From Acidobacteriota bacterium (GTDB lineage: Bacteria > Acidobacteriota > Terriglobia > Terriglobales > Acidobacteriaceae), in NCBI GenBank assembly GCA_021778875.1, contig JAJYBT010000091.1:1-7713 (forward strand): 7,713 bases of DNA. Direction: 5' to 3'. The position numbers and the translations under genes were made by a program. This document shows, piece by piece, positions 1-5,186 of the stretch. Every line of letters begins with the position of its first letter. Positions within the stretch are counted from its first letter, which is position 1. The notes below the pieces were generated by a model. The model made no database searches and was not told where the DNA came from. It saw only the letters and a list, made by a program, of their open reading frames with translations.

Positions 1-26
1 GCACTTCGCACCCGCCGCCGGATGCT

Positions 27-48
27 ACACTCCCACGAGCGGGAGTGT
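27..48 (+). promoter_or_regulatory. Hairpin enclosing the SD sequence of the first gene
   Basis: ACACTCCC (27-34) and GGGAGTGT (41-48) form a perfect 8-bp stem around the six-base loop ACGAGC. The right arm contains GGGAG, the only purine-rich ribosome site before the ATG at 51. If transcription starts upstream of 27, the folded leader would hide the SD site and could limit translation. A weak -10-like TACACT at 26-31 would instead put the transcript start inside the hairpin, in which case it would not form in the mRNA. The stem is seen directly; its role is inferred. Confidence 0.5.
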
Positions 49-50
49 GC

Positions 51-791
51 ATGCGGGCAACAAAAATCGAGTTTCGTCTGCGCATGGTCATCATCGCGCT
101 GATCATTTCCCTCGGCTTCTCGGCGCCGTGGATTGAGGCTCTCGGCATTGGCCGTCGCAGCGCTCTGCTTGAGTGGTTCGCGCTTGAGATCAGCCGCCTC
201 GGCCTTCTGCGCTTCACCGTCGCCACGCCCGCTGTCATCGTCATTGCCGCGCTCATTGCTGCGCTTGCCGTCGTCCTGCGCGTCTGGGGCACGGCTTACC
301 TGGGCCACGGCATCGTCGCCCATGCTCAAATGCAGGCCGGGCGCGTCATGGCCGACGGACCCTACCGCTTCGTCCGCAACCCGCTCTATCTCGGCACATG
401 GCTCACGACCGCCGCCATGGCCTTCCTCATGCCGCCCAGCGGCGCGCTGTTTGCCATGGCGCTGCTCACGGTCTTCCTGCTGCGGCTCATTTTCGGCGAA
501 GAAACCTTCCTCGCCGCCCAGCTCGGCGAACCTTACCAGGCTTATCTGCGCGCCGTGCCGCGCCTCATCCCACGCCTGCGTGGAGCGCCGGCCGGCGCAG
601 ACCACAAGCCCCGCTGGCTTCACGGTATCTTCGCCGAGACTTTCCCCATCGGCGTCTTCATCACCCTCGCCTTTCTCTCGTGGAGCTACGACAACCTCCT
701 CCTGATCAAAGCCATCCTCATCAGCCTGGGTGTCTCGCTTGTCGTGCGCGCGATTATGCCGCGCAATCCCTCACCGCCGACTGCATCGTAA
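51..791 (+). CDS. ICMT-like membrane methyltransferase family protein
   Basis: A 246-residue polytopic membrane protein of the isoprenylcysteine carboxyl methyltransferase / phospholipid methyltransferase superfamily, expected to move a methyl group from S-adenosylmethionine to a membrane-associated substrate. The family signature GPYRFVRNPLYLG is at about residues 103-115. It is followed by a hydrophobic stretch, then EE at 150-151 and the closing pattern G-x-PYQAYLRAVPRLIP at about 159-174; in this superfamily these elements build the cofactor pocket. Hydrophobic segments lie near 12-32, 60-80, 114-148 and 200-236, and the last pair extends past the catalytic core. The ATG at 51 is chosen because GGGAG at 41-45 is five bases upstream; the in-frame GTG at 45 lies inside that SD site. 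The gene is a lone + gene converging on the HU gene. The substrate cannot be told from sequence; bacterial relatives are mostly uncharacterised. Confidence 0.85.
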   Translation: MRATKIEFRLRMVIIALIISLGFSAPWIEALGIGRRSALLEWFALEISRLGLLRFTVATPAVIVIAALIAALAVVLRVWGTAYLGHGIVAHAQMQAGRVMADGPYRFVRNPLYLGTWLTTAAMAFLMPPSGALFAMALLTVFLLRLIFGEETFLAAQLGEPYQAYLRAVPRLIPRLRGAPAGADHKPRWLHGIFAETFPIGVFITLAFLSWSYDNLLLIKAILISLGVSLVVRAIMPRNPSPPTAS

Positions 792-843
792 GCCTTCGTC
801 CGCGGCAGCGCGCGTCAAAATCTCGCGCCCCTCCATCCCACAC

Positions 844-886
844 AAAAAAGCAGAAGGGAGAAGCCAATGAGGCCTCTCCCTTCTGC
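844..886 (-). terminator. Intrinsic terminator of the HU gene
   Basis: GCAGAAGGGAGA (850-861) and TCTCCCTTCTGC (875-886) are perfect 12-bp complements. Inside, GCC/GGC can add three more pairs beyond one mismatch, leaving a small loop. Read on the minus strand, the stem is followed at once by six T residues (complement of 844-849), as in a Rho-independent terminator. It starts 20 bases after the HU stop codon. On the plus strand no T run follows, so it is unlikely to serve the converging methyltransferase gene as a canonical terminator. Confidence 0.88.
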
Positions 887-905
887 GATCCACAGTCCGG
901 TGAAA

Positions 906-1202
906 CTACTTCTTCGGGGGCGCGATAACGTCCTTGGCGGACTTTGCCACACGGAACTTCACAACGGTCTTGGCCTTGATCTTGATGGCCGCGCCGGTCT
1001 GGGGGTTGCGGCCCATGCGGGCCTTGCGCTCCGCCTTGACAAGGCGGCCGATGCCAGGAATCACGAAAACGCCGTTCTTCTTCGTTTCCTTGATGGCTGT
1101 TTCCGCCAGCAGGTCAAGGCCTGCGGCGGCTTGTTTGTTGGTGATCTGCAGCTTCTCGGCCATGTGGCGGATCAATGCCGTCTTGGTCATTCCAGTCGCC
1201 AT
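906..1202 (-). CDS. HU-family DNA-binding protein
   Basis: A 98-residue histone-like nucleoid protein that binds and bends DNA as a dimer. The N-terminal helical dimerisation region spans about residues 6-45 (MTKTALIRHMAEKL onward). The beta core carries the GIGRLVKAERKARMGRNPQTG signature near 50-70. RNPQTG is the tip of the DNA-binding arm, with Pro67 as the conserved intercalating residue. The C-terminal half ends in KFRVAKSAKDV plus a short APPKK tail, so the protein is slightly longer than the usual 90 residues. The start at 1202 is set by AAGGAG at 1211-1216, eight bases upstream. The reading frame stays open another 69 codons to 1409, but that part looks like untranslated leader, not protein. 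A second ATG four codons in (MTKTAL) matches the usual HU start but has no ribosome site. HU, IHF-alpha and IHF-beta cannot be separated with certainty here; HU is the better fit. Confidence 0.93.
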   Translation of the reverse strand: MATGMTKTALIRHMAEKLQITNKQAAAGLDLLAETAIKETKKNGVFVIPGIGRLVKAERKARMGRNPQTGAAIKIKAKTVVKFRVAKSAKDVIAPPKK

Positions 1203-1210
1203 GCGATGCT

Positions 1211-1216
1211 CTCCTT
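1211..1216 (-). promoter_or_regulatory. Ribosome binding site that fixes the HU start
   Basis: CTCCTT on the plus strand reads AAGGAG on the minus strand. It lies eight bases before the ATG at 1202. This favours the MATGMTK start over both the upstream open frame and the internal MTK start, which would be 20 bases away. Confidence 0.75.
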
Positions 1217-1355
1217 GTGGGCGTGCCCTCGGGGCAGCCGGTGTTGCCTGGGCTTCCTTCGCTTTGCGCGTACCGCATGGGGGAAGTGCGACCGAGGCAA
1301 CGTGTGCACGAAAATCCCTGTATTCATGCGGGTCCGGAGAACCCTGTCGTTCGTA

Positions 1356-1385
1356 ACAATGCGGCTTCAGGGTAGGTAAAGTCAA
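1356..1385 (-). promoter_or_regulatory. Possible promoter of the HU gene
   Basis: On the minus strand TTGACT (1385-1380) is a good -35 match. Eighteen bases later CATTGT (1361-1356) is a poor -10 match. If used, it would give a leader of roughly 150 bases before the HU start. Its main support is position: the -35 lies just downstream of the phased A/T tracts at 1401-1465. The -10 is weak enough that the true promoter may be elsewhere in 1203-1400. Confidence 0.3.
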
Positions 1386-1400
1386 TGGAAAAACAGCAGA

Positions 1401-1465
1401 TTTCCACAATTTTCTTGGGTTTTTGTACTATTTTTACCCATTTTTACCGTTTTTGGCCGGTTTTT
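1401..1465. other. Helically phased A/T tracts, predicted curved DNA
   Basis: Seven T runs lie at 1401-1403, 1410-1413, 1420-1424, 1431-1435, 1441-1445, 1450-1454 and 1461-1465. Their centres are about 9 to 11 bases apart, average near 10.2, which is one helical turn. Short A/T runs in register with the helix are the textbook cause of intrinsic DNA curvature. The tract stands out in an otherwise GC-rich window and sits in the non-coding gap between the DUF2461 and HU genes, upstream of HU. It could raise promoter activity or be a target for HU, which prefers bent DNA. The pattern is seen directly; curvature and role are inferred. Confidence 0.65.
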
Positions 1466-1525
1466 GCCCGTTCCAGCCCGCACAAACGCACCGGAATGCC
1501 CCAGAATCCGCCCTCTGCCGCCCCT

Positions 1526-2269
1526 TTATTTCAGCCCGAAAAGCACCTTCCGCTTCGGCTTGAGCGCCGCAGCAATCGGCGCATTCAGCGCAGCCACCAC
1601 CGGCGCGGCCAGCCGGAAATGACGAATCAGCGTAGCAGCCAGGCCCGGGTCGAGCGCGGCCTGGGCAGGCAGCGTGGCGCTCAGCCCCCACTGGCGGCAC
1701 TGAATCAGATCCAGCGCCGGATGCTCCCTGGGGAAGCCCTTTGGCGGCCGCGTCAGCGCGTTGCCTTCAAACTCGCTGAACGCTTTCCGAAGAGCCGCCG
1801 TCCGCAGGACTTTTCTGAACTCCGCGTGATTTTCCAGCAACCAGTGGCGAATCGCGGCCAGTTGGTCCTTCTCCGGCATGTAGGCCCCGGCGGCGATAAT
1901 CACTTCCTTCGCGCTTACGTGAAAGTAGTATCCCGCGCCCGAGGTTTTCTCCAGCCCCTGATGCGACCACCACGCCGCAATGTGCGTCTTATAAGGCCGC
2001 TTGTCACTGCTGAAGCGCGTATCGCGATAAATCCGGAACAGGCTTTTCTCCGCGGGCCGCACATGCTCCGGCGCAAAGTCCGCCATCGCGTCCGTCACCT
2101 TGCGGATAATCGCCAGCATCGGCTCTTTCAGCTCCGATTCAAACACCGCCTTGCGCGGCGTGAACCACTCGCGGTCATTGTTCCGCGCCAGGTTGCGCAG
2201 AAATGTCAGCGCCGCCGGACGAAAGTACGGGACTGTTGCAGTGGGGGCGGATCTTGCAGCACGTGTCAT
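1526..2269 (-). CDS. DUF2461 family protein (TIGR02453-like)
   Basis: A 247-residue soluble protein of the DUF2461 family, whose biochemical role is unknown to me. Family landmarks occur in order: FRPAALTFLRNLARNNDREWF at about 16-36, RDTRFSSDKRPYKTHIA at 82-98, GYYFHVSA near 113-120, an AAGAYMP turn near 126-132, and RPPKGFPREHPALDLI near 174-189. Length fits the family. No signal peptide or membrane segment is visible, so a cytoplasmic location is expected. The ATG at 2269 is the first in frame; the ribosome site before it is poor (GGCTGGGTT), so the start is less certain than the gene. It follows the small secreted-protein gene on the same strand after 71 bases, and that gap carries the degenerate ruvA tail copy. 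No clear terminator follows. Confidence 0.88.
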   Translation of the reverse strand: MTRAARSAPTATVPYFRPAALTFLRNLARNNDREWFTPRKAVFESELKEPMLAIIRKVTDAMADFAPEHVRPAEKSLFRIYRDTRFSSDKRPYKTHIAAWWSHQGLEKTSGAGYYFHVSAKEVIIAAGAYMPEKDQLAAIRHWLLENHAEFRKVLRTAALRKAFSEFEGNALTRPPKGFPREHPALDLIQCRQWGLSATLPAQAALDPGLAATLIRHFRLAAPVVAALNAPIAAALKPKRKVLFGLK

Positions 2270-2281
2270 AACCCAGCCAGT

Positions 2282-2317
2282 TTAGCGGATCACCTTCAGC
2301 GCGAGGCGGAAGAGGCT
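2282..2317 (-). repeat. Degenerate copy of the ruvA 3' end
   Basis: Read on the minus strand this stretch encodes SLFRLALKVIR followed by a TAA stop. The true ruvA gene ends GLFRGALKVIR then TAG at 2775. Nine of eleven residues match, and the DNA shares an unbroken 14-base block (2289-2302 with 2782-2795) plus GCGGAA in the same register. Over the last 36 bases I count 27 identities. The copy is in the same orientation, about 493 bases away, and similarity fades upstream. It looks like a leftover of duplication or of an insertion between ruvA and the DUF2461 gene, but coincidence is possible at this length. Confidence 0.4.
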
Positions 2318-2340
2318 GGCTAGGCGCGCAATCAGAGCGA

Positions 2341-2703
2341 TCACTCTTTGGCAGGGACATAGCGCCGATGCGAGACGCTCCTGACCTCGGCTCGCTGCAC
2401 CGATCCCTTTTTGAATGGCTCGGTTGGGCATATTTGAAAGTCACCGAAGAGATAAACGGACGATTCCGGACTTGCGTATTTGGGCCTGTCGGAGATTCTT
2501 ACGCCGGCTAAGAGCCACCCCATGACCCTGTCCCAGGAGGACTCATCGGGCTCGTATTCGTGGTGCGTTCCAAAATGCCAGATTCGCAACTGCCCATCGC
2601 CACCGTAATAGTGCGCGCGGCCGTGAATAGTCATGCAGGGCTCAGCTGCCCGTATTGGAAGTGCCGCACAAAGACCCAGAATAAGCAGCGCAAGCATTCG
2701 CAT
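2341..2703 (-). CDS. Small secreted protein of unknown function
   Basis: A 120-residue protein that I cannot assign to a named family. It opens with a clear Sec signal peptide (MRMLALLILGLCAALPIRAA), with cleavage expected near AA-EP at about 20. The mature part, about 100 residues, has no membrane segment. It has two cysteines (Cys23 and Cys92) that could form a disulfide, a His-rich stretch with five His between 27 and 48 (in HGRAHYYGGDG and WHFGTHHEYE), and the block YLFGDFQICPTEPFKKGSVQ near 84-103. Three ATGs lie close together at 2709, 2703 and 2697. The 2703 start is preferred because GAAGGG ends six bases before it, while the 2709 ATG directly abuts that site. Codon third positions look less GC-biased than in ruvA or kbl, suggesting an accessory gene. 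It sits between ruvA and the DUF2461 gene on the same strand. Confidence 0.7.
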   Translation of the reverse strand: MRMLALLILGLCAALPIRAAEPCMTIHGRAHYYGGDGQLRIWHFGTHHEYEPDESSWDRVMGWLLAGVRISDRPKYASPESSVYLFGDFQICPTEPFKKGSVQRAEVRSVSHRRYVPAKE

Positions 2704-2774
2704 TTGCATCCCTTCCCCCGCACTGCTTGAAGACCAGATCGGCGCCGGAAAACCCCAGGCCTCTTGAGGCTCTC

Positions 2775-3365
2775 CTACCGAATCACCTTCAGCGCCCCGC
2801 GGAACAGCCCGTCGAAGTCGTCCTTCCGCGCCGCATCTCTGGCCACGGCCTGCTCAATCGCCTTCTCCGCCGCGGGTCTCTGATAGCCCAGATTCACCAG
2901 CGCCGACAGCACATCGTCCACCGCCGCCCCCTGCACCACCGTCGGCGTCGGAGCCACGGCAAAGTCGTCCAGCTTGTCCTTGAGTTCGACGACAAGCCGC
3001 TCGGCCAGCTTCTTGCCAACGCCGGGAATGCGCACCAGTTGCGCGTGGTCCTGCCCGCGAATCGCCTGCACCGCGCGCTCACTGGAAAGTCCGCTCAGCA
3101 TCTTGATGGCCAGCTTCGGCCCCACGCCGCTCACCGTGATCAGACGCTCAAACAGCCGCTTCTCTTCGCGGTCCAGAAAGCCGAACAGCGCAATCTGGTC
3201 CTCGCTCACCTGCGTGTGAATGTGCAGCGCCGCCTCCGCGCCCACCGAGGGCAGCGCCGTAAATGTGGGCACCGAGATGGTGACGTCATACCCCACCCCG
3301 CCCGCCTCAACAATGGCCTGGCCGGGCTGCTTGTAGATCAGCTTGCCGCGCAAATGAGCAATCAT
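2775..3365 (-). CDS. ruvA: Holliday junction branch migration protein RuvA
   Basis: A 196-residue RuvA, the DNA-binding subunit that grips four-way junctions and recruits the RuvB helicase during recombination and repair. Domain I (about 1-63) begins MIAHLRGKL and carries the acidic pin residues Glu55 and Asp56, at the same numbers as in E. coli. Domain II has two helix-hairpin-helix motifs: LITVSGVGPKLAIKML near 75-90 and LVRIPGVGKKLAERLVVEL near 110-128. A Pro/Ala-rich flexible linker (about 134-148) leads to domain III (149-196), which contacts RuvB. Length is normal for the family. The start at 3365 gives the canonical N-terminus and has AGGA four bases upstream. No ruvB or ruvC is adjacent in the window. 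TAGAAT at 3379-3374 is a -10-like hexamer close to the start but lacks a convincing -35. Confidence 0.96.
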   Translation of the reverse strand: MIAHLRGKLIYKQPGQAIVEAGGVGYDVTISVPTFTALPSVGAEAALHIHTQVSEDQIALFGFLDREEKRLFERLITVSGVGPKLAIKMLSGLSSERAVQAIRGQDHAQLVRIPGVGKKLAERLVVELKDKLDDFAVAPTPTVVQGAAVDDVLSALVNLGYQRPAAEKAIEQAVARDAARKDDFDGLFRGALKVIR

Positions 3366-3426
3366 CGGGTCCTATTCTAAAGGCCAACACGCGACCTTTC
3401 CCGCCTCAGAAGAAATCGCCACGCAT

Positions 3427-3726
3427 TTGCAGAAAATTGCGCTGTCTTCGCGCACAATGGAAATGGGTGAGTACTAAGCCGTCAGGCACATCCCCGGTCC
3501 GTACAGGATTCCGTCGAGTCACCACCCCGGCCAGGAGCGAGAGTCTGGGGGCTGGCAGCTAAACAGCCTGCGGGAAAACTCGCCGCTGGCAAAGTCACGT
3601 GTCAGGGCACGAGTTTACTCGTGCCGTAAGTGGCTTAAATCAGCCTGGCCTTCAGGCCCTGCGCTTCTCTGCGATCTCGCTGGTGCTACTCTTTTGAGTT
3701 TTTCCACAGCAGAGTTGCAGAAAATT
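3427..3726. repeat. Non-coding interval bracketed by 12-bp direct repeats
   Basis: TTGCAGAAAATT occurs at 3427-3438 and again at 3715-3726 in the same orientation. It brackets 276 bases with no credible gene. Within are the REP-like hairpin at 3606-3625, a smaller 5-bp hairpin GCCTG/CAGGC at 3643-3657, and a possible imperfect fold around CCAG/CTGG near 3526-3560. The arrangement would fit a short non-autonomous inserted element with a target duplication, or a multi-copy intergenic repeat. I see no good terminal inverted repeats and no transposase. Together with its flanks this fills the 388-base gap between ruvA and kbl. Any ruvA promoter must lie in the last 60 bases before the gene or inside this interval. 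Confidence 0.4.
3606..3625. repeat. REP-like palindromic hairpin
   Basis: GGCACGAG (3606-3613) and CTCGTGCC (3618-3625) are perfect 8-bp complements around the four-base loop TTTA. It is compact, GC-rich, lies between two genes, and no T run follows on either strand, so it resembles a REP-type element more than a terminator. A second small hairpin follows 17 bases later. Membership of a dispersed family cannot be shown from one copy. Confidence 0.5.
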
Positions 3727-3737
3727 CCCTGCCTCTG
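3710..3737. other. Imperfect hairpin downstream of kbl
   Basis: CAGAG plus GCAG (3710-3714, 3717-3720) pair with CTGC plus CTCTG (3729-3732, 3733-3737), with a TT bulge on the left arm and the eight-base loop AAAATTCC. It begins 16 bases after the kbl stop codon on the minus strand, where a transcript end would be expected. No T run follows, so it is not a standard intrinsic terminator; it may stabilise the mRNA 3' end or mean nothing. It overlaps the right copy of the 12-bp direct repeat. Confidence 0.3.
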
Positions 3738-3753
3738 TGAAACAGCGCTCTTG

Positions 3754-4965
3754 CTACAGCAGATTCATCCGCTTCGCCACGCGCTCCAGCGTTTCCAGCG
3801 CGCGGTCAAGCTGCGCCCGCGTGTGCTCGCTCGTCAGAATCAGCCGAATCCGCGCCCTGCCCTCCGGCACTGTGGGGAAGGCGATGCCCGTGCCCATCAC
3901 GCCCTCGTCAAACAGCGCCTTGCTGAACTCCATTGCCGCGCGCCCTTCGCCCACAATCACCGGCGTAATCGGCGTTTCGGTCGCCGGCGTGTTCATGCCG
4001 CCAATGTTGAAGCCCGCCAGCCGCAGCTCGCCCTGAAAGTAACGCGTATTGGCCCACAGCCGCTCGATGCGCTCCGGCTCCGTCTCCAGAATGTCGAACG
4101 CCGCGATGCACGTCGCCGCCACCGCAGGCGGGTGCGACGTCGAGAACAGAAACGGCCGCGCCCGATGGTAGAGGTAGTCAATCAGGTCCCGCGACCCGCA
4201 CACATACCCGCCCAGCGCGCCAATCGCCTTTGACAGCGTTCCCACCTGCACGTCCACGCGCCCATGCATGCCAAAGTGGTCAATCGACCCGCGCCCGTTG
4301 CGCCCCAGCACGCCCGACGCGTGCGCGTCATCCACCATCATGATCGCGCCGTACTTCTCCGCCAGCGCCGCCAGCTTGTCCACCGGCCCAATGTCGCCGT
4401 CCATGCTGAAGACGCCGTCCGTAATCACCAGCTTGTGGCCCGGCTCGTTGGCCACTTCCTTCAGCAGCTCCTCGCAGTGCGCCACATCCTTGTGCCTGAA
4501 GACCTTGATCTTCGCCCGCGACAGCCGCGCGCCGTCAATAATGCTGGCGTGGTTCAGCTCGTCTGACAGGATGAAGTCCTCCTTGCCCAGAATCGCGCTC
4601 ACCGTGCCCGCGTTGGCCGCGAAGCCGCTCTGGAAGACCACGCACGCCTCTGCGTTCTTGAAGCGCGCAATCTTCTCCTCAAGCTCCATGTGGATGCGCA
4701 TCGTTCCGGCAATCGTCCGCACCGCGCCCGAGCCCACGCCGTAGGTGCGCGTTGCCGCCACCGCCGCCTCAATCAGCCGCGGGTCGCTGGCCAGTCCCAG
4801 GTAGTTGTTGCTGGCCAGGTTGATCACCTCGCGCCCGTCGTAGTGGCACACCGGCGCCTGCTGGTCCTCCAGAACACGCAGTTTGAAATACGTTCCCTTG
4901 GCGCGCAGCTCATCCAGCGCGGTGGTCAGGTACGCAAGCTGGGGGCGCGCAGCGGTCTCCGTCAT
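3754..4965 (-). CDS. kbl: Glycine C-acetyltransferase (2-amino-3-ketobutyrate CoA ligase)
   Basis: A 403-residue PLP enzyme of the alpha-oxoamine synthase group. It cleaves 2-amino-3-ketobutyrate with CoA to glycine and acetyl-CoA, the second step of threonine breakdown. The N-terminal region has INLASNNYLGLASDPRL near 48-64. GVGSGAVRTIAGTMRIH spans about 76-92. His139 in ELNHASIIDGARLSR is expected to stack on the PLP ring. Asp212-Asp213-Ala-His215 (VDDAHASGVLGRNGRGS) contacts the cofactor. Lys246 in VGTLSKAIGALGGYVCG is the Schiff-base lysine. Length fits Kbl. Relatives BioF, HemA and SPT share the fold; the overall sequence reads as Kbl, and a tdh gene nearby on the same strand supports it. 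A strong GAGGTG at 4973-4978 lies seven bases before the ATG. The + Ig-like gene separates it from tdh, so it should have its own promoter in 4966-5186. Confidence 0.95.
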   Translation of the reverse strand: MTETAARPQLAYLTTALDELRAKGTYFKLRVLEDQQAPVCHYDGREVINLASNNYLGLASDPRLIEAAVAATRTYGVGSGAVRTIAGTMRIHMELEEKIARFKNAEACVVFQSGFAANAGTVSAILGKEDFILSDELNHASIIDGARLSRAKIKVFRHKDVAHCEELLKEVANEPGHKLVITDGVFSMDGDIGPVDKLAALAEKYGAIMMVDDAHASGVLGRNGRGSIDHFGMHGRVDVQVGTLSKAIGALGGYVCGSRDLIDYLYHRARPFLFSTSHPPAVAATCIAAFDILETEPERIERLWANTRYFQGELRLAGFNIGGMNTPATETPITPVIVGEGRAAMEFSKALFDEGVMGTGIAFPTVPEGRARIRLILTSEHTRAQLDRALETLERVAKRMNLL

Positions 4966-5087
4966 GGCAATTCACCTCAACCAGAAAGCATAGCGCGCTT
5001 TGGCGGCGCGGCCAGTCCGGCCGGTGAGGCCCGAGCCGCCGCCGTCTGAAAGTCGCCCTTATCTCCTTTGCCGCGTCCAAAAATGAT

Positions 5088-5097
5088 GCCAATTGGC
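5088..5097. promoter_or_regulatory. Perfect 10-bp palindrome in a divergent promoter region
   Basis: GCCAATTGGC is its own reverse complement. It lies between the divergent starts of kbl and the Ig-like gene, and overlaps the weak -35-like TTGGCC at 5093-5098. A half-site this short could suit a dimeric regulator, but one copy is weak evidence. Confidence 0.25.
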
Positions 5098-5123
5098 CCG
5101 CTTGCGCCCCTGCCGGATACAAT
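5093..5123 (+). promoter_or_regulatory. Possible promoter of the Ig-like protein gene
   Basis: TACAAT at 5118-5123 matches five of six -10 bases. The best -35 is TTGGCC at 5093-5098 with a long 19-base spacer. Transcription would start near 5130. That leaves almost no leader before the ATG at 5142 and about 57 bases before the GTG at 5187, a further reason to favour the GTG start. Confidence 0.35.
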
Positions 5124-5186
5124 GGTCCTACACTGCCGCAAATGGGCGATATACGATTTTTTCTTGAGATTTGGAGCAGGGAACAC

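Noticed and set aside
1203..1409. 69-codon N-terminal extension of the HU gene
   Set aside because: The frame is open but its translation has no HU-like content. A good AAGGAG sits eight bases before the 1202 start. It looks like leader DNA.
1385..2323. Long plus-strand open frame (312 codons) opposite the DUF2461 gene
   Set aside because: Its translation is Arg/Pro/Gln-rich without family motifs, and the opposite strand carries clear DUF2461 signatures. Long antisense frames are common in GC-rich genes.
2759..2770. GCCTCTTGAGGC palindrome just after ruvA, considered as a terminator
   Set aside because: Only a 4-5 bp stem with almost no loop and no T run on the minus strand.
3470..3700. A known riboswitch (cobalamin or glycine type) ahead of a downstream gene
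   Set aside because: I could not find the conserved cores of those classes, and neither flanking gene is an obvious target. A covariance-model scan would be decisive.
3689..3705. ACTC-TTTT-GAGT followed by T residues, considered as a plus-strand terminator
   Set aside because: The stem is only four A/T-containing pairs and no plus-strand gene ends before it.
4690..5049. Plus-strand frame across the 5' end of kbl
   Set aside because: Arg- and Val-rich shadow of the kbl coding strand with no ribosome site or recognisable domain.
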